Positions 34,201 to 46,074 of a stretch of 64,000 bases of DNA are shown here, in pieces. The notes under the pieces are model-generated. The model was not told the origin of the DNA and searched no databases. It was given only the letters and a program-made list of their open reading frames with translations. The position numbers and the translations under genes are program-made. Source of the DNA: Paenibacillus kribbensis (GTDB lineage Bacteria; Bacillota; Bacilli; Paenibacillales; Paenibacillaceae); the NCBI RefSeq assembly GCF_002240415.1, contig NZ_CP020028.1, positions 620,001 through 684,000 on the forward strand. The letters are read 5' to 3'. How positions within the stretch are numbered: position 1 is the first letter of the stretch; every line of letters starts with the position of its first letter.

Positions 34201-34838
34201 TTCAGGGTGAAGCTGAAACGAAAACTTACTCGGTAACTTATGGTTCACGTCTGCGTGTAAGCGAAGGCATGACTGTTGAAGCCGGGGACGAACTGACGGA
34301 TGGTTCAATTGACCCTAAAGAAATGCTGCGTATTAAAGGTATTCGCGGGGTACAAAACTATATCCTTCAGGAAGTTCAACGTGTATACCGAAATCAGGGC
34401 GTAGAAATCAACGATAAGCACGTGGAAGTTATGATTCGTCAAATGCTGCGTAAAATCCGTATCATTGATGCGGGTGACACGACGCTGCTTCCAGGCTCCT
34501 TTGTTGATGTGCATGAGTATGAAAATGCGAATAAGATAGCGATTCTCAGCGGACAGGAGCCAGCGGTAGCTAAACCGGTTCTGCTCGGTATTACCAAGGC
34601 GTCTCTGGAAACTGATTCCTTCTTGTCAGCAGCTTCCTTCCAGGAAACTACTCGTGTCCTGACCGATGCTGCCATTAAGGGCAAAGTCGATCAGTTGCTT
34701 GGTCTGAAAGAAAATGTAATTATCGGTAAGCTGATTCCTGCTGGAACAGGCATGAACCGCTACCGTAGTGTGAAATTTGCCCAGCCGGAAGAGGAGCAAT
34801 CCTCATCTGAGGAACTTGAGCCGATTTCCGCTGAATAA
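31224..34838 (+). CDS. rpoC: RNA polymerase beta' subunit
   Basis: A 1204-residue catalytic subunit. The N-terminal zinc site is C60, C62, C75, C78; the Mg-binding NADFDGD is at 447-453; a second zinc cluster is in '[14 protein letters not shown]'. The trigger-loop region '[18 protein letters not shown]' is intact. The start is TTG ([13 protein letters not shown]) after AAGGAGGG, 138 nt after rpoB. Length is normal for Firmicutes. Confidence 0.96.
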   Translation: MLDVNNFEYMKIGLASPEKIRSWSRGEVKKPETINYRTLKPEKEGLFCEKIFGPTKDWECHCGKYKRVRYKGVVCDRCGVEVTRAKVRRERMGHIELAAPVSHIWYFKGIPSRMGLALDMSPRSLEEIIYFASYVVTDPGDTPLEKKQLLSEKEYRSYREKYGYGFQAGMGAEAVKKLLQDLDIDKELEFLKEELRTAQGQRRNRAIKRLEVIEAFRNSGNQPDWMIMDVLPVIPPELRPMVQLDGGRFATSDLNDLYRRVINRNNRLKRLLDLGAPDIIVQNEKRMLQEAVDALIDNGRRGRPVTGPGNRPLKSLSHMLKGKQGRFRQNLLGKRVDYSGRSVIVVGPYLKMYQCGLPKEMALELFKPFVMKELVNKGLAHNIKSAKRKVERVSAEVWDVLEEVIKEHPVLLNRAPTLHRLGIQAFEPILVEGRAIRLHPLVCTAYNADFDGDQMAVHVPLSAEAQAEARLLMLASGNILNPKDGKPVVTPSQDMVLGSFYLTMDNKEEKGSNMILRNPNEAISAYQRGTAGLHARVAIPVKALNKTSFTEKQQEAMLITTVGKIIFNEIFPASFPYINDATRANLLYGTAEEFFVYEKGADLTEAIQNAPQAGGVGKDYLGNIIARCFEIYHTTETAVILDKIKQLGFTYSTRAGVTVAVADVVVPQEKQDILKASDDKAQVVTNQYRRGLITNEERYDRIIDIWSKAKDDITDILMKSMDRYNSIMMMVDSKARGNKSQITQLGGMRGLMANPSGRIIELPIKSNFREGLTVLEYFISTHGARKGLADTALRTADSGYLTRRLVDVAQDVIVREDDCGTDKGFTVSRIQDGKEVIEDLYDRLEGRYCFETVRHPETGEILARRNELIDSNKAEAIVKAGVEKVQIRSVLSCRAKHGVCKKCYGRNLATGKHVEIGEAVGIIAAQSIGEPGTQLTMRTFHTGGVAGDDITQGLPRIQELFEARNPKGQATISEIDGIVKEVREGKDRREIDIQGEAETKTYSVTYGSRLRVSEGMTVEAGDELTDGSIDPKEMLRIKGIRGVQNYILQEVQRVYRNQGVEINDKHVEVMIRQMLRKIRIIDAGDTTLLPGSFVDVHEYENANKIAILSGQEPAVAKPVLLGITKASLETDSFLSAASFQETTRVLTDAAIKGKVDQLLGLKENVIIGKLIPAGTGMNRYRSVKFAQPEEEQSSSEELEPISAE

Positions 34839-34851
34839 TAAAAAGCATTAA

Positions 34852-34923
34852 TGCCCGGAGCATCTTATCCTTGCTGGAGTCTTGCGTAAAGGCTTCAGCA
34901 GGTAGTGTTCCGGTGTTTTTTCT
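34852..34923 (+). terminator. Terminator after rpoC
   Basis: A two-part stem: outer cccggagca with tgttccggtg, inner tgctggagtc with ggcttcagca, ending in six Ts. Confidence 0.7.
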
Positions 34924-34974
34924 GAAAATGAACATGTTAGCTTTGGTTAAGTAAATTATAGTTGATAATTGTCT

Positions 34975-35003
34975 TGACATTGTTAATAGTCAATGCTAAT
35001 ATA
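34975..35003 (+). promoter_or_regulatory. Promoter of ybxF-rpsL-rpsG-fusA-tuf
   Basis: A perfect TTGACA at 34975-34980, 17-nt spacer and TAATAT at 34998-35003, about 54 nt before ybxF. Confidence 0.8.
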
Positions 35004-35056
35004 GCAAAGGTGCGTGAGCAGCCTATATGCTATTGGTCTTTTCGGAGGAATGAGAT

Positions 35057-35308
35057 ATGTCTAAAGAACAGGGACTGCAAGATGCTCATGTCAAAATCGG
35101 TACCAAACAAACCATTCGTATGGTAGAATTGGGCTTCGCCTCTGAAGTATATGTGGCAGAAGACGCAGATCAGCGTCTCACTTCCAACATCATTGCTTTG
35201 TGCAACAAGCAGGGAGTCAAAGTGACTCTCGTAGACACAATGAAAAATCTCGGAGCTGCATGTGGGATTGAAGTGGGGGCCGCAATGGCTGCTATCGTAA
35301 AACAATAG
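35057..35308 (+). CDS. ybxF: L7Ae-family K-turn RNA-binding protein
   Basis: An 83-residue small protein of the L7Ae/L30e/S12e family. In Bacillus, YbxF binds kink-turn RNA and associates with the ribosome. The family features 'AEDADQRLTSNIIALCNKQG' and 'MKNLGAACGIEVGAA' are visible. ATG with GGAGG. It is the first gene of the str-type operon, with rpsL 144 nt downstream. Confidence 0.9.
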   Translation: MSKEQGLQDAHVKIGTKQTIRMVELGFASEVYVAEDADQRLTSNIIALCNKQGVKVTLVDTMKNLGAACGIEVGAAMAAIVKQ

Positions 35309-35452
35309 GGTAAGGAACGTTTTTGTCTAGGGAATTGTATTCTTGGCGGCAAAGACTTTTCATTTGTTCTTTTATGAACCGCCTGGGTCTGTGGGCTTAG
35401 AAAAAGGTTTATAAAGTAACAGCAAAAATTGAGGAAGGGGGTGGCAACCAAC

Positions 35453-35875
35453 ATGCCAACTATTAACCAACTGGTTCGTAAAGGACGTCAAGCCAAAATC
35501 GAGAAATCGAAATCACCGGCTTTGCAAAAAGGTTTTAATGCCTTGAAACGTGAAGCTACCGACATCAGTGCCCCGCAAAAACGCGGAGTGTGCACTCGTG
35601 TAGGTACTATGACTCCGAAAAAACCAAACTCCGCACTTCGTAAATATGCTCGTGTTCGTTTGACGAACCGTGTAGAGGTGACTGCTTACATTCCAGGTAT
35701 TGGACATAACCTTCAAGAACACAGCGTAGTGCTGATTCGTGGCGGTCGTGTAAAAGACCTTCCGGGTGTGCGTTACCATATCGTTCGCGGTGCTTTGGAT
35801 ACTGCAGGCGTAAACAACCGCATGCAAGCTCGTTCCAAATACGGCGCAAAACGCCCTAAAGCTAAAAAATCCTAA
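35453..35875 (+). CDS. rpsL: 30S ribosomal protein S12
   Basis: A 140-residue decoding-centre protein. The [10 protein letters not shown] loop carries the wild-type Lys residues at which streptomycin-resistance changes usually occur, so no resistance change is visible there. '[12 protein letters not shown]' is also intact. The ATG ([11 protein letters not shown]) follows GGAAGGGGG; an earlier in-frame start at 35429 overlaps that ribosome site. Confidence 0.96.
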   Translation: MPTINQLVRKGRQAKIEKSKSPALQKGFNALKREATDISAPQKRGVCTRVGTMTPKKPNSALRKYARVRLTNRVEVTAYIPGIGHNLQEHSVVLIRGGRVKDLPGVRYHIVRGALDTAGVNNRMQARSKYGAKRPKAKKS

Positions 35876-35925
35876 TGAATATAAACCGCGTATGCAGGTT
35901 TAACATGTAAGAAAGGGGGATATCC

Positions 35926-36396
35926 ATGCCACGCAAAGGTCCAGTTACCAAAAGAGACGTGTTGCCAGATCCGGTATACAACAGCAAGTTGGTTACCCGC
36001 TTGATCAACCGCATCATGCTCGACGGAAAACGAGGCGTTGCTCAAAGCATTCTGTACAATGCGTTCAAGCTTATCCAAGAACGTACGGGGAATGACCCGA
36101 TGGAAGTTTTTGAAGCAGCTATCAAGAATATCATGCCAGTCCTGGAAGTTAAAGCACGCCGTGTCGGCGGTGCCAACTACCAAGTACCAATCGAGGTAAA
36201 ACCAGAAAGACGTACGTCCCTGGGATTACGTTGGCTCGTAAACTACTCCCGCAACCGCGGCGAGAAGACTATGGAAGAGCGTTTGGCGGCTGAGATTATC
36301 GATGCTTCCAACAACACAGGCGCTTCCGTGAAAAAACGTGAAGACACACACAAAATGGCTGAAGCGAACAAAGCGTTTGCTCACTATCGTTGGTAG
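35926..36396 (+). CDS. rpsG: 30S ribosomal protein S7
   Basis: A 156-residue primary 16S-binding protein of the 30S head. It starts [16 protein letters not shown] and ends '[11 protein letters not shown]', the usual family ends. ATG with AAGGGGG. It lies between rpsL and fusA. Confidence 0.97.
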   Translation: MPRKGPVTKRDVLPDPVYNSKLVTRLINRIMLDGKRGVAQSILYNAFKLIQERTGNDPMEVFEAAIKNIMPVLEVKARRVGGANYQVPIEVKPERRTSLGLRWLVNYSRNRGEKTMEERLAAEIIDASNNTGASVKKREDTHKMAEANKAFAHYRW

Positions 36397-36443
36397 GATT
36401 CAGCTCAAAAAAATAACTTCAATTTTGAAGGGAGACCCATTTC

Positions 36444-38522
36444 ATGGCAAGAGAGTTCTCCTTGAAAAATACACGTAATATCGGGATCATGGCTCATATT
36501 GACGCGGGTAAAACCACAACAACAGAGCGGATCTTGTTCTACACAGGCCGTACGCACAAAATCGGTGAAGTTCACGAAGGCGCTGCGACAATGGACTGGA
36601 TGGAACAAGAACAAGAGCGCGGAATCACGATTACTTCCGCTGCGACGACCGCTGCCTGGAAAGGTCACCGCGTCAATATCATCGACACCCCGGGGCACGT
36701 TGACTTCACTGTTGAAGTTGAACGTTCCCTTCGTGTATTGGACGGAGCAGTTGGTGTTTTCAGTGCGAAAGAAGGCGTTGAGCCTCAGTCCGAAACCGTA
36801 TGGAGACAGGCTGATCGCTATGGCGTTCCTCGGATCGCATATGTAAACAAAATGGATATCATTGGTGCTGACTTCCTGAATGTTGTCTCTGACATGCGTG
36901 ATCGCCTTCAAGCGAACGCAGTTGCGATTCAATTGCCAATCGGCGCTGAGAATGACTTTTTAGGTATCATTGATATCGTTGGACAAAAGGCTTATATGTA
37001 CAAAGATGACCTTGGTCAAGATATCGAAGAAACCGAAATTCCTGCGGAATTCAAAGATCAAGTTGAAGAACTTCGCAACGAATTGATTGAGAAGGTTGCA
37101 GAACTGGACGAAGATTTGACTATGAAATACCTGGAAGGCGAAGAGATTTCCGTTGAAGAAATTAAAGCCGCTCTCCGTAAAGGTGTTGTAGAGGTTAAGA
37201 TCTTCCCTGTTATCTGTGGATCTTCTTACCGTAACAAAGGTGTTCAGTTGATGCTGGATGCTGTTGTTGACTACCTGCCAGCTCCTATTGATGTACCAAG
37301 TATTCAAGGTCATCTGGAAGATGGAACGGAAGTTGAACGTCATTCTTCTGATGAAGAGCCTTTCTCCGCATTGGCCTTCAAAATTATGACGGATCCTTAC
37401 GTGGGTAAATTGACATTCTTCCGCGTATATTCCGGTGTGCTTCAATCCGGTTCATACGTATTGAATGCAACAAAGGGCAAACGCGAACGTATCGGACGTA
37501 TTCTTCAAATGCATGCGAACAGCCGTCAAGAAATCACTGAAGTTTACTCCGGTGATATTGCGGCAGCCGTAGGTTTGAAAGATACAGGTACAGGTGATAC
37601 ACTGTGTGATGAGAAGAATCCTGTTATTCTTGAGTCCATGAACTTCCCTGATCCGGTTATCGAAATCGCGGTTGAGCCTAAAACCAAAGCTGACCAAGAC
37701 AAAATGGCAGTTGCCCTCGGCAAGTTGACCGAAGAAGATCCAACTCTTCGCGCTTCTACTAACGAAGAAACTGGCCAAACCATCTTGGCAGGTATGGGTG
37801 AGCTTCACTTGGACATTATCATTGACCGTATGCGTCGTGAGTTCAAAGTGGAAACCAATGTTGGTAAACCACAGGTAGCATACCGTGAAACATTCCGCGC
37901 TCCAGCGCGTGTTGAAGGTAAGTTTGTTCGCCAATCCGGTGGTCGTGGTCAGTACGGTCACGTATGGGTTGAGTTCGAACCACTCGAAGCAGGTACTGGT
38001 AGCCAGTTTGAAAGCAAGGTTGTCGGTGGTTCTGTTCCAAGAGAATACATCGGTCCTGCACTTGCTGGTATTGAAGAGCAAATGAAAAACGGTGTCCTGG
38101 CGGGCTTCCCGCTTGTGGACGTTAAAGCTACAATTGTGGATGGATCATACCATGATGTCGATTCCAATGAAATGGCATTTAAAATTGCCGGCTCAATGGC
38201 GCTGAAAGCAGCGAAAGACAAATGTAAACCAGTATTGCTTGAGCCAATTATGAAAGTTGAAGTAACGGTTCCAGAGGAATACATGGGTGACGTAATGGGT
38301 ATGTTGAACTCCCGTCGTGGTCGGATTGAAGGTATGGATTCCCGTGGCGGTGCCCAAATCATTCGTGCAATGGTTCCATTGTCCGAAATGTTTGGATATT
38401 CGACTACACTTCGTTCCGGTACGCAAGGACGCGGTGTGTTCTCCATGGAGCTTCATCATTATGAAGAAGTTCCGAAGAGCATTGCTGAAGAGATCGTTGC
38501 CAAAACCAAAGGCGGCGAGTAA
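36444..38522 (+). CDS. fusA: Elongation factor G
   Basis: A 692-residue translocation GTPase. The P-loop AHIDAGKT is at 17-24, switch II 'DTPGHVDF' and 'NKMD' follow, and domains II-V are complete. Standard length. ATG with GAAGGGAG, 47 nt after rpsG. Confidence 0.97.
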   Translation: MAREFSLKNTRNIGIMAHIDAGKTTTTERILFYTGRTHKIGEVHEGAATMDWMEQEQERGITITSAATTAAWKGHRVNIIDTPGHVDFTVEVERSLRVLDGAVGVFSAKEGVEPQSETVWRQADRYGVPRIAYVNKMDIIGADFLNVVSDMRDRLQANAVAIQLPIGAENDFLGIIDIVGQKAYMYKDDLGQDIEETEIPAEFKDQVEELRNELIEKVAELDEDLTMKYLEGEEISVEEIKAALRKGVVEVKIFPVICGSSYRNKGVQLMLDAVVDYLPAPIDVPSIQGHLEDGTEVERHSSDEEPFSALAFKIMTDPYVGKLTFFRVYSGVLQSGSYVLNATKGKRERIGRILQMHANSRQEITEVYSGDIAAAVGLKDTGTGDTLCDEKNPVILESMNFPDPVIEIAVEPKTKADQDKMAVALGKLTEEDPTLRASTNEETGQTILAGMGELHLDIIIDRMRREFKVETNVGKPQVAYRETFRAPARVEGKFVRQSGGRGQYGHVWVEFEPLEAGTGSQFESKVVGGSVPREYIGPALAGIEEQMKNGVLAGFPLVDVKATIVDGSYHDVDSNEMAFKIAGSMALKAAKDKCKPVLLEPIMKVEVTVPEEYMGDVMGMLNSRRGRIEGMDSRGGAQIIRAMVPLSEMFGYSTTLRSGTQGRGVFSMELHHYEEVPKSIAEEIVAKTKGGE

Positions 38523-38616
38523 TACAGTGTATTAGCTGATCGGTATACTCAAGGCTTTTCCAAAAAGTATCCGGCAGCCTAAAAATAAAACAAGTTATTG
38601 AGGAGGAATTGTTCAA

Positions 38617-39807
38617 ATGGCAAAGGCTAAGTTTGAACGTAACAAACCGCACGTTAATATCGGTACTATTGGTCACGTCGACCATGGTAAAACAACTTTG
38701 ACTGCTGCAATCACAACTGTACTTTCCAAAACTTACGGTGGTGCTGCTGTAGCGTTCGACCAAATCGATAAAGCTCCAGAAGAGCGCGAACGCGGTATCA
38801 CAATCTCCACAGCACACGTGGAATACGAAACACCTAATCGTCACTATGCACACGTTGACTGCCCAGGTCACGCCGACTATGTTAAAAACATGATCACTGG
38901 CGCTGCACAAATGGACGGAGCGATTCTGGTTGTATCCGCAGCTGACGGCCCAATGCCACAAACTCGCGAACACATCCTGTTGTCCCGTCAAGTAGGCGTT
39001 CCTTACATCGTTGTATTCCTGAACAAATGCGACATGGTTGAAGACGAAGAATTGTTGGAACTGGTTGAAATGGAAGTTCGCGACTTGCTGAGCGAGTACG
39101 AATTCCCAGGCGACGACACTCCAATCACTCGTGGTTCCGCTCGTGAAGCACTGCAAAACCCAGAAGGCGACTGGGCTAAGAAAATCGTTGAAATGTTCGA
39201 AACAATCGACACTTACATCCCAACTCCAGAACGCGACACTGACAAGCCTTTCCTTATGCCTGTCGAGGACGTATTCTCCATCACTGGTCGTGGTACAGTT
39301 GCTACAGGCCGTGTAGAGCGTGGTACTGTTAAAGTCGGCGACGAAATCGAAATTATCGGTATTCAAGAAGAATCCCGTAAATCCGTTGTAACAGGCGTTG
39401 AAATGTTCCGCAAATTGCTTGACTCTGCTCAAGCTGGTGACAACATCGGCGCACTGCTTCGCGGTGTAGATCGCGCACAAATCGAGCGTGGCCAAGTATT
39501 GGCTAAACCGGGTTCTGTTAATCCACATACAGAATTCTCTGCTCAAATCTATGTTTTGACTAAAGAAGAGGGTGGACGTCACAAACCTTTCTTCACCGGA
39601 TACCGTCCACAGTTCTACTTCCGTACAACTGACGTTACTGGTATCATCACTTTGCCAGAAGGTTCCGAAATGGTAATGCCTGGCGACAACATTACGGTTA
39701 CTGTTCAACTGATCAGCCCAATCGCGATTGAAGAAGGAACTAAGTTCTCCATTCGTGAAGGCGGTCGTACAGTTGGTGCCGGTGCCGTAGCAACAATCTC
39801 TAAATAA
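38617..39807 (+). CDS. tuf: Elongation factor Tu
   Basis: A 396-residue GTPase that delivers aminoacyl-t[11 protein letters not shown] is at 19-26, 'DCPGHADY' and 'NKCD' follow, and the three domains are intact. Codon use is strongly biased, as expected for one of the most highly expressed genes. ATG with GAGGAGG. Last gene of the str operon. Confidence 0.98.
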   Translation: MAKAKFERNKPHVNIGTIGHVDHGKTTLTAAITTVLSKTYGGAAVAFDQIDKAPEERERGITISTAHVEYETPNRHYAHVDCPGHADYVKNMITGAAQMDGAILVVSAADGPMPQTREHILLSRQVGVPYIVVFLNKCDMVEDEELLELVEMEVRDLLSEYEFPGDDTPITRGSAREALQNPEGDWAKKIVEMFETIDTYIPTPERDTDKPFLMPVEDVFSITGRGTVATGRVERGTVKVGDEIEIIGIQEESRKSVVTGVEMFRKLLDSAQAGDNIGALLRGVDRAQIERGQVLAKPGSVNPHTEFSAQIYVLTKEEGGRHKPFFTGYRPQFYFRTTDVTGIITLPEGSEMVMPGDNITVTVQLISPIAIEEGTKFSIREGGRTVGAGAVATISK

Positions 39808-39832
39808 TAAGGCTGCAAGCCTTGAACATAGC

Positions 39833-39870
39833 AACATTGTACTGGAACGAGTAACATTGTACTGGAACGA
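39833..39870 (+). repeat. Tandem direct repeat after tuf
   Basis: Two identical 18-bp copies (aacattgtactggaacga), at 39833-39850 and 39853-39870, with period 20. They lie between the tuf stop and its terminator. The repeat looks like a local duplication in the 3' untranslated region and has no known role. Confidence 0.85.
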
Positions 39871-39880
39871 AGCTACAACG

Positions 39881-39908
39881 AGCCCCTGCCCTGGTGCGGG
39901 GGCTTTTC
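39881..39908 (+). terminator. Terminator of the str operon
   Basis: A GC-rich stem, agcccctgc with gcgggggct (one bulged base), loop 'cctg', is followed by four Ts. Confidence 0.75.
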
Positions 39909-39982
39909 TCTTGAATGAATGGCAAGCTGCGAGTGCAAGTGTATCTTTTTGAAAATAAGATGCATTGTTTTTTCGTTTTTGC

Positions 39983-40011
39983 TTGCAATAGGCAGAACTA
40001 TTAGATATAAT
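39983..40011 (+). promoter_or_regulatory. Promoter of the S10-spc-alpha operon
   Basis: TTGCAA at 39983-39988, 17-nt spacer, perfect TATAAT at 40006-40011. A leader of about 136 nt precedes rpsJ; no well-known regulatory fold is recognised in it. Confidence 0.78.
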
Positions 40012-40045
40012 AACTAATGTTGTTTGTGACTGTGCGATGATGTGA

Positions 40046-40456
<411 letters not shown>

Positions 40457-40488
40457 TATGTGATTAGGAAAAGAAAAGAGGTGTCAAC

Positions 40489-41112
40489 ATGAAAGGTATC
40501 TTAGGAAGAAAACTCGGAATGACTCAAGTGTTTACCCCTGAAGGCAACGTGCTTGCTGTTACGGTTATCGAAGCGGGTCCTTGTGTTGTTCTGCAAAAGA
40601 AAGATCAGGAAAACGATGGATACGAAGCGATTCAACTCGGTTTCTCTGATAAAAAAGAAAAAAGATCCAATAAACCTGAAGCAGGACATGCGAAAAAAGC
40701 AAATACTGCACCTAAGCGCTACGTTCGTGAACTTCGTGGCATCGACCTTGCTGCGTACGAGGTTGGCCAAGAACTGAAGGCTGATGTCTTCACAGAAGGC
40801 GAATTCGTTGACGTAACAGGTATTTCTAAAGGTAAAGGGTTTGCTGGCGTTATCAAACGTTGGGGACAAAGCCGCGGACCAATGGCGCACGGCTCGCGTT
40901 ACCACAGAGGTCCAGGTTCCATGGGCTCCATTCAAGCTAACCGCGTTCCTAAAGGTAAACACCTGCCAGGACACATGGGGCATGAAACGGTAACGATTCA
41001 ACGTCTTGAAGTTGTTAAAGTTGATACAGAACGTAATGTATTGCTCGTGAAAGGTTCCATTCCTGGAGCTAAAAACAGCTTCGTTAAAGTATTAGAAACG
41101 GTAAAAAAATAA
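40489..41112 (+). CDS. rplC: 50S ribosomal protein L3
   Basis: A 207-residue primary 23S-binding protein near the peptidyl-transferase centre. '[20 protein letters not shown]' contains the conserved loop. The ATG follows AAAGAGGTG. Wild-type residues are present at sites usually altered in pleuromutilin or linezolid resistance as far as can be judged. Confidence 0.97.
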   Translation: MKGILGRKLGMTQVFTPEGNVLAVTVIEAGPCVVLQKKDQENDGYEAIQLGFSDKKEKRSNKPEAGHAKKANTAPKRYVRELRGIDLAAYEVGQELKADVFTEGEFVDVTGISKGKGFAGVIKRWGQSRGPMAHGSRYHRGPGSMGSIQANRVPKGKHLPGHMGHETVTIQRLEVVKVDTERNVLLVKGSIPGAKNSFVKVLETVKK

Positions 41113-41138
41113 ACGACTGAAGAAAGGAGGAACACGAA

Positions 41139-41762
41139 ATGCCAAAAGTAGCACTTTTAAATATTAGTGGTAGCCAAGTAGGCGAGATTGAATTGAACGA
41201 TGCAGTATTCGGTATCGAACCGAACAAACACGTTCTTCATGACGCTGTTGTTATGCAATTGGCTTCCCTGCGTCAAGGTACTCACAAAGTAAAAGGACGT
41301 TCTGAAGTACGTGGCGGCGGACGTAAGCCTTGGAAACAAAAAGGTACTGGCCGTGCTCGTCAAGGTTCGATCCGTGCACCGCAATGGGTTGGTGGCGGTA
41401 CTGTATTCGGTCCGACTCCACGCAGCTACGCTTACAAATTGCCTAAAAAAGTTCGTCGTCTGGCGATCAAATCGGCATTGTCATCCAAAGTGATTGAGAA
41501 TGAAATTATCGTATTGGACGCTCTTACACTGAACGGACCTAAAACGAAAGAATTCGCAGCCATTTTGAATAACCTTAAAGCTGATCGTAAAGCATTGATC
41601 GTAGCTCCTAGCTATGATGATAATGTTGCACTTTCCGCTCGTAATATTCCTGGTGTGAAGTTTGTAGCCGCAGACGGCATTAATGTTCTTGACGTGCTTG
41701 GACACGACAAACTGATCATTACGAAGGAAGCAGTTCAGAAGGTAGAGGAGGTGCTCGCGTAA
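41139..41762 (+). CDS. rplD: 50S ribosomal protein L4
   Basis: A 207-residue exit-tunnel protein. The extended loop '[14 protein letters not shown]'-type sequence (here [15 protein letters not shown]) lies at about 67-81. ATG with AAAGGAGG. Its stop overlaps the rplW start by one base (taATG). Confidence 0.97.
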   Translation: MPKVALLNISGSQVGEIELNDAVFGIEPNKHVLHDAVVMQLASLRQGTHKVKGRSEVRGGGRKPWKQKGTGRARQGSIRAPQWVGGGTVFGPTPRSYAYKLPKKVRRLAIKSALSSKVIENEIIVLDALTLNGPKTKEFAAILNNLKADRKALIVAPSYDDNVALSARNIPGVKFVAADGINVLDVLGHDKLIITKEAVQKVEEVLA

Positions 41763-42052
41763 TGAAGGATCCTCGTGATATTATCAAACGTCCGGTTATC
41801 ACCGAACGTACGGCTGGTATGATGAATGACTTGAAATACGTTTTCGAGGTTGACATTCGTTCTAACAAAGTCGAAATTAAAAAAGCAATCGAAGCGATCT
41901 TTAACGTGAAAGTAAGTAACGTAAATACGCTTCGCGTTCCTGCGAAACCAAAACGCTACGGACGTCATTCCGGCTATACGAGCGAGTGGAAAAAAGCGTT
42001 CGTAACGCTGAGCAAAGACAGTAAGCCGCTTGAGTTTTTTGAAACGGTATAA
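41762..42052 (+). CDS. rplW: 50S ribosomal protein L23
   Basis: A 96-residue protein at the tunnel exit, the docking site for trigger factor and SRP. Starts [15 protein letters not shown]. Overlaps the end of rplD by one base, so it is translationally coupled. Confidence 0.96.
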   Translation: MKDPRDIIKRPVITERTAGMMNDLKYVFEVDIRSNKVEIKKAIEAIFNVKVSNVNTLRVPAKPKRYGRHSGYTSEWKKAFVTLSKDSKPLEFFETV

Positions 42053-42082
42053 TTGAAACTGTAAAGTAAGGAGGGAAACTCA

Positions 42083-42913
42083 GTGCCAATTAAAAAGTAT
42101 AAACCAACGTCCCCGGCCAGACGTGCAATGTCTGTATCTACTTTCGAGGAGATCACAACAAATCAGCCCGAGAAATCGTTGCTGGCACCTCTGAGCAAGC
42201 AAGCTGGACGCAATAACCAAGGTAAAATTACAGTTCGTCATCAAGGCGGCGGACACAAACGTAAATACCGTATTATTGACTTCAAACGTAACAAAGATGG
42301 AATACCGGGCCGCGTTGCTACGATCGAATATGATCCGAACCGTACGTCCAACATCGCACTTATCCACTATGTGGATGGTGAAAAACGTTACATCATCGCT
42401 CCTAAAGGTTTGAAAGTAGGAGACGAAGTGGTATCCGGTCCGGATTCCGATATCAAAATCGGTAACTCCTTGCCATTGGAAAACATTCCAGTAGGTACGG
42501 TTATCCACAACATCGAATTGAAACCGGGCAAAGGTGGCCAACTCGTTCGTGCTGCTGGTACGGAAGCCCAACTTCTTGGTAAAGAAGAGAAGTATGTAAC
42601 AATTCGTTTGACTTCTGGCGAAGTTCGTCGCATTCTGAAAGTTTGCCGCGCTACAATTGGTTCTGTTGGTAACGAAGACCACGAACTTGTTAAGATCGGT
42701 AAAGCCGGTCGTAGTCGTTGGTTGGGACAACGTCCTGAAGTTCGTGGTGTTGTTATGAACCCTAACGATCACCCACACGGTGGTGGTGAAGGTCGCGCTC
42801 CAATCGGACGTAAATCTCCAATGTCTCCATGGGGCAAACCAACCCTTGGTTACAAAACGCGTAAAAAAGGTAAAGCATCTGATAAATACATCGTTCGTCG
42901 TCGTACTAAGTAA
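42083..42913 (+). CDS. rplB: 50S ribosomal protein L2
   Basis: A 276-residue protein essential for peptidyl-transferase activity. The signature '[20 protein letters not shown]' contains the conserved histidine. The start is GTG after AAGGAGGGA. Confidence 0.97.
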   Translation: MPIKKYKPTSPARRAMSVSTFEEITTNQPEKSLLAPLSKQAGRNNQGKITVRHQGGGHKRKYRIIDFKRNKDGIPGRVATIEYDPNRTSNIALIHYVDGEKRYIIAPKGLKVGDEVVSGPDSDIKIGNSLPLENIPVGTVIHNIELKPGKGGQLVRAAGTEAQLLGKEEKYVTIRLTSGEVRRILKVCRATIGSVGNEDHELVKIGKAGRSRWLGQRPEVRGVVMNPNDHPHGGGEGRAPIGRKSPMSPWGKPTLGYKTRKKGKASDKYIVRRRTK

Positions 42914-42985
42914 TGAAACGTGCGCTTAAGCCGCACGTTAACATTTTAAGGAACGACAACGTTTTAACGAAGGGAGGATTCATAA

Positions 42986-43264
42986 ATGGGTCGCAGTCTC
43001 AAAAAAGGACCATTCATTGATGGTTACTTGCTGAAAAAAGTAGAGGTTTTGAACGAGTCGGACAAAAAAGTCGTGATCAAAACTTGGTCCCGTCGCTCTA
43101 CGATTTTCCCGCAATTTATCGGACATACGTTTGGTGTATACGATGGTCGTAAACATGTACCAGTATACGTAACGGAAGATATGGTCGGACACAAACTGGG
43201 CGAATTCGCTCCAACGCGTACGTACAAAGGCCATACGGATGACGATAAGAAAACAAGAAGATAA
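42986..43264 (+). CDS. rpsS: 30S ribosomal protein S19
   Basis: A 92-residue 30S head protein; starts [15 protein letters not shown] and contains '[18 protein letters not shown]'. ATG with AAGGGAGG. Confidence 0.97.
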   Translation: MGRSLKKGPFIDGYLLKKVEVLNESDKKVVIKTWSRRSTIFPQFIGHTFGVYDGRKHVPVYVTEDMVGHKLGEFAPTRTYKGHTDDDKKTRR

Positions 43265-43299
43265 TCAACACAGCGTAGTGTTTGAGAGGAGGTAACTCA

Positions 43300-43632
43300 A
43301 TGGAAGCAAAAGCACATGCTAAATCCGTGCGGATTTCCGCTCGCAAAGTGAAACTTGTTATCGATTTGATTCGTGGCAAGCAGGTTGGTGAGGCGATTGC
43401 AATTCTTCGTCACACTCCGAAATCCGCTTCTCCAGTCGTTGAGAAATTGTTGAATTCTGCAATCGCAAATGCAGATCACAACTACTCTATGGACGTAAAT
43501 AAATTGGTAGTATCTGAGGTTTTCGTAAACCAAGGTCCTACAATGAAACGGTTCCGCCCGCGTGCAATGGGTCGCGCAAGCCGCATCAATAAACGCACCA
43601 GTCATATTACTCTGGTGGTATCTGAAAAATAA
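43300..43632 (+). CDS. rplV: 50S ribosomal protein L22
   Basis: A 110-residue exit-tunnel protein with the long loop '[20 protein letters not shown]', wild type at the macrolide-related positions. The start ATG ([13 protein letters not shown]) follows GAGAGGAGG; the frame is open upstream, but without conservation. Confidence 0.96.
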   Translation: MEAKAHAKSVRISARKVKLVIDLIRGKQVGEAIAILRHTPKSASPVVEKLLNSAIANADHNYSMDVNKLVVSEVFVNQGPTMKRFRPRAMGRASRINKRTSHITLVVSEK

Positions 43633-43645
43633 GGAGGGAAAACGT

Positions 43646-44311
43646 GTGGGCCAAAAGGTAAATCCCGTCGGACTCCGAATCGGTATTATCCGTGATTGGG
43701 AATCCAAATGGTATGCAGGCAAAGATTTCGGTGATCTTTTGCTGGAAGACGTTAAGATTCGTGAGCATCTGAAGAAAAGATTGAAAGACTCCGCTGTATC
43801 CCGTGTTGAAATCGAGAGAGCAGCTAACCGCGTCAACGTAACGATTCACACTGCGAAACCAGGTATGGTTATCGGTAAGGGTGGTTCCGAAGTTGAAAAC
43901 CTGCGTAATGAAATCACTAAAATTGCAGGCGGTAAAAAGGTACACATCAATATCTCTGAAATTAAAAATCCTGAACTGGATGCAATTCTGGTTGCTGAAA
44001 GCATTGCACAACAATTGGAACGTCGTGTTTCTTTCCGTCGTGCATTGAAACAAGCAATTCAAAGAACTATGCGTTCCGGAGCAAAAGGAATTAAAACTCA
44101 AGTAGGCGGACGTCTTGGCGGTGCCGAAATCGCTCGTTCCGAAGGGTACAGCGAAGGAACTGTTCCACTGCACACGCTTCGTGCTGACATCGACTACGGT
44201 ACAGCAGAGGCTCATACTACTTATGGCCGTCTTGGCGTAAAAGTATGGATCTATCGTGGAGAAGTTCTTCCTCCAGCTAAGAAACAAGCTCCTCAGGAAG
44301 GAGGCAACTAA
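43646..44311 (+). CDS. rpsC: 30S ribosomal protein S3
   Basis: A 221-residue mRNA-entry-channel protein. KH domain with '[18 protein letters not shown]' and C-terminal '[12 protein letters not shown]'. The start is GTG ([13 protein letters not shown]) after AAGGAGGGA, 13 nt beyond the rplV stop. Confidence 0.96.
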   Translation: MGQKVNPVGLRIGIIRDWESKWYAGKDFGDLLLEDVKIREHLKKRLKDSAVSRVEIERAANRVNVTIHTAKPGMVIGKGGSEVENLRNEITKIAGGKKVHINISEIKNPELDAILVAESIAQQLERRVSFRRALKQAIQRTMRSGAKGIKTQVGGRLGGAEIARSEGYSEGTVPLHTLRADIDYGTAEAHTTYGRLGVKVWIYRGEVLPPAKKQAPQEGGN

Positions 44312-44313
44312 TC

Positions 44314-44748
44314 ATGTTGGTACCTAAACGCGTAAAACATCGTAAACAACAACGTGGTCACATGAAGGGTCGTGCAAAAGGCGGTACTACACTGAATTTT
44401 GGTGAGTACGGTTTGCAAGCTACTGAACCAGCATGGATCACTAACCGTCAAATCGAAGCTGCTCGTATTGCGATGACTCGTTACATCAAACGTGGTGGTA
44501 AGGTTTGGATTAAAATTTTCCCTGACAAACCAATTACTCAAAAGCCTCTTGAGGTTCGTATGGGTAGTGGTAAAGGTAACGTAGAAAAATGGGTTGCAGT
44601 AGTGAAACCAGGTAAGATCATGTTTGAACTTGCTGGTGTACCGGAAGAGATTGCTCGTGAAGCAATGCGTCTTGCCGCTCACAAACTGCCAATCAAAACT
44701 AAGTTTGTGAAACGTGAAGAATTGGGTGGTGAAGCAAATGAAGGCTAG
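44314..44748 (+). CDS. rplP: 50S ribosomal protein L16
   Basis: A 144-residue protein of the A-site region. '[18 protein letters not shown]' and '[18 protein letters not shown]' are family signatures. ATG with AAGGAGG. Its end overlaps rpmC by 11 nt. Confidence 0.97.
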   Translation: MLVPKRVKHRKQQRGHMKGRAKGGTTLNFGEYGLQATEPAWITNRQIEAARIAMTRYIKRGGKVWIKIFPDKPITQKPLEVRMGSGKGNVEKWVAVVKPGKIMFELAGVPEEIAREAMRLAAHKLPIKTKFVKREELGGEANEG

Positions 44749-44935
44749 TGAATTCCGCAACCTAACCACTGCTGAAATCGAACAAAAGATCTCTGGTTTT
44801 AAAGAAGAACTTTTTAACCTTCGTTTTCAACTCGCTACCGGTCAGCTTGATAACCCGACTCGGATCGGCGCTGTGCGTAAGGAAATTGCTCGTGCTAAAA
44901 CTGTGATCCGTGAAAGAGAACTTGGGATTAGCTAA
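44738..44935 (+). CDS. rpmC: 50S ribosomal protein L29
   Basis: A 65-residue two-helix protein near the tunnel exit ([16 protein letters not shown]). The start lies inside the end of rplP, giving coupled translation; the site GGTGGTGAAG precedes the ATG. Confidence 0.94.
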   Translation: MKASEFRNLTTAEIEQKISGFKEELFNLRFQLATGQLDNPTRIGAVRKEIARAKTVIRERELGIS

Positions 44936-44985
44936 GATATTAGACCGGGTGGGAAATCCGCCTGTAATTAGGAAGGAGGCCAACA

Positions 44986-45249
44986 ATGAGCGAACGTAAT
45001 GCCCGTAAAGTATTAGTCGGTAAAGTAGTTAGCGACAAAATGGATAAAACGATTGTGATTGCTGTAGAAACCTACAAAAAGCATGATCTCTACCATAAAC
45101 GCATTAAAGTGACTAAAAAATTCAAAGCTCATGATGAAAACAACACTGCACAAATCGGTGATACTGTTAAAATCATGGAAACTCGTCCTTTGTCCAAAGA
45201 CAAAAACTGGAGACTGGTCGAAATCGTTGAAAAAGCTGTTATAATCTAA
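44986..45249 (+). CDS. rpsQ: 30S ribosomal protein S17
   Basis: An 87-residue OB-fold 16S-binding protein; starts [20 protein letters not shown] and ends '[19 protein letters not shown]'. ATG with GGAAGGAGG. Confidence 0.96.
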   Translation: MSERNARKVLVGKVVSDKMDKTIVIAVETYKKHDLYHKRIKVTKKFKAHDENNTAQIGDTVKIMETRPLSKDKNWRLVEIVEKAVII

Positions 45250-45283
45250 TGTAGCGTAGTTTTTCCGAAAGGAGGATAAATAA

Positions 45284-45652
45284 ATGATTCAACCATTTAC
45301 ACGTTTGACTGTGGCTGACAATTCCGGCGCGAAGGAACTGATGTGTATCCGTGTGCTCGGTGGTACGGGACGTCGTACAGCTCAAATTGGTGACCTGATC
45401 GTTTGTTCCGTAAAACAAGCAACACCAGGCGGCGTTGTCAAAAAGGGTGATGTAGTAAGAGCGGTTGTCGTTCGTACTAAACGTTCTATCCGCCGTAAAG
45501 ACGGTTCCTACATCGGATTTGATGAGAACGCAGCAGTGGTCGTTAAAGAAGACAAGAGCCCACGCGGTACTCGTATTTTCGGACCAGTTGCTCGCGAACT
45601 TCGTGACAAGGACTTCATGAAAATCGTTTCCTTGGCTCCGGAAGTGATCTAA
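45284..45652 (+). CDS. rplN: 50S ribosomal protein L14
   Basis: A 122-residue intersubunit-bridge protein, starting [22 protein letters not shown] with AAAGGAGG. Confidence 0.97.
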   Translation: MIQPFTRLTVADNSGAKELMCIRVLGGTGRRTAQIGDLIVCSVKQATPGGVVKKGDVVRAVVVRTKRSIRRKDGSYIGFDENAAVVVKEDKSPRGTRIFGPVARELRDKDFMKIVSLAPEVI

Positions 45653-45688
45653 ATTCACCTTAAAATGTGCCCGTAGGAGGTGTACGAA

Positions 45689-46042
45689 ATGCCAAAAGTG
45701 AAAAAAGTTCTGGAATCCCATAACAACAAGCTGCACGTCAAAAAGGACGATACTGTTCTGGTGATTACAGGTAAAGATAAAGGTAAAAAAGGTCGCGTTA
45801 TCGCTGCTTACCCTCGTCAAAACCGTGTGCTTGTGGAAGGTGTTAACATGATTAAAAAACACCAGAAGCCTAATCAGCTGAATCCACAAGGCGGCATCAT
45901 CGAGAAAGAAGCTCCGATTCACGTTTCCAACGTTATGCACATTGATCCGAAGAGCGGAAAAGTAACTCGTATTGGTTACAAAGTATTGGACAACGGAAAA
46001 AAAGTGCGTATTGCAAAACGTTCTGGCGAAGTGATCGACTAA
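45689..46042 (+). CDS. rplX: 50S ribosomal protein L24
   Basis: A 117-residue assembly-initiator protein with a KOW motif ('[19 protein letters not shown]', about 22-40). I use the ATG of [10 protein letters not shown]; a GTG three codons earlier lies in the ribosome site TAGGAGGTG. Confidence 0.95.
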   Translation: MPKVKKVLESHNNKLHVKKDDTVLVITGKDKGKKGRVIAAYPRQNRVLVEGVNMIKKHQKPNQLNPQGGIIEKEAPIHVSNVMHIDPKSGKVTRIGYKVLDNGKKVRIAKRSGEVID

Positions 46043-46074
46043 TTATTTTTTTGAAGAAAGGAGGACTATGATTC

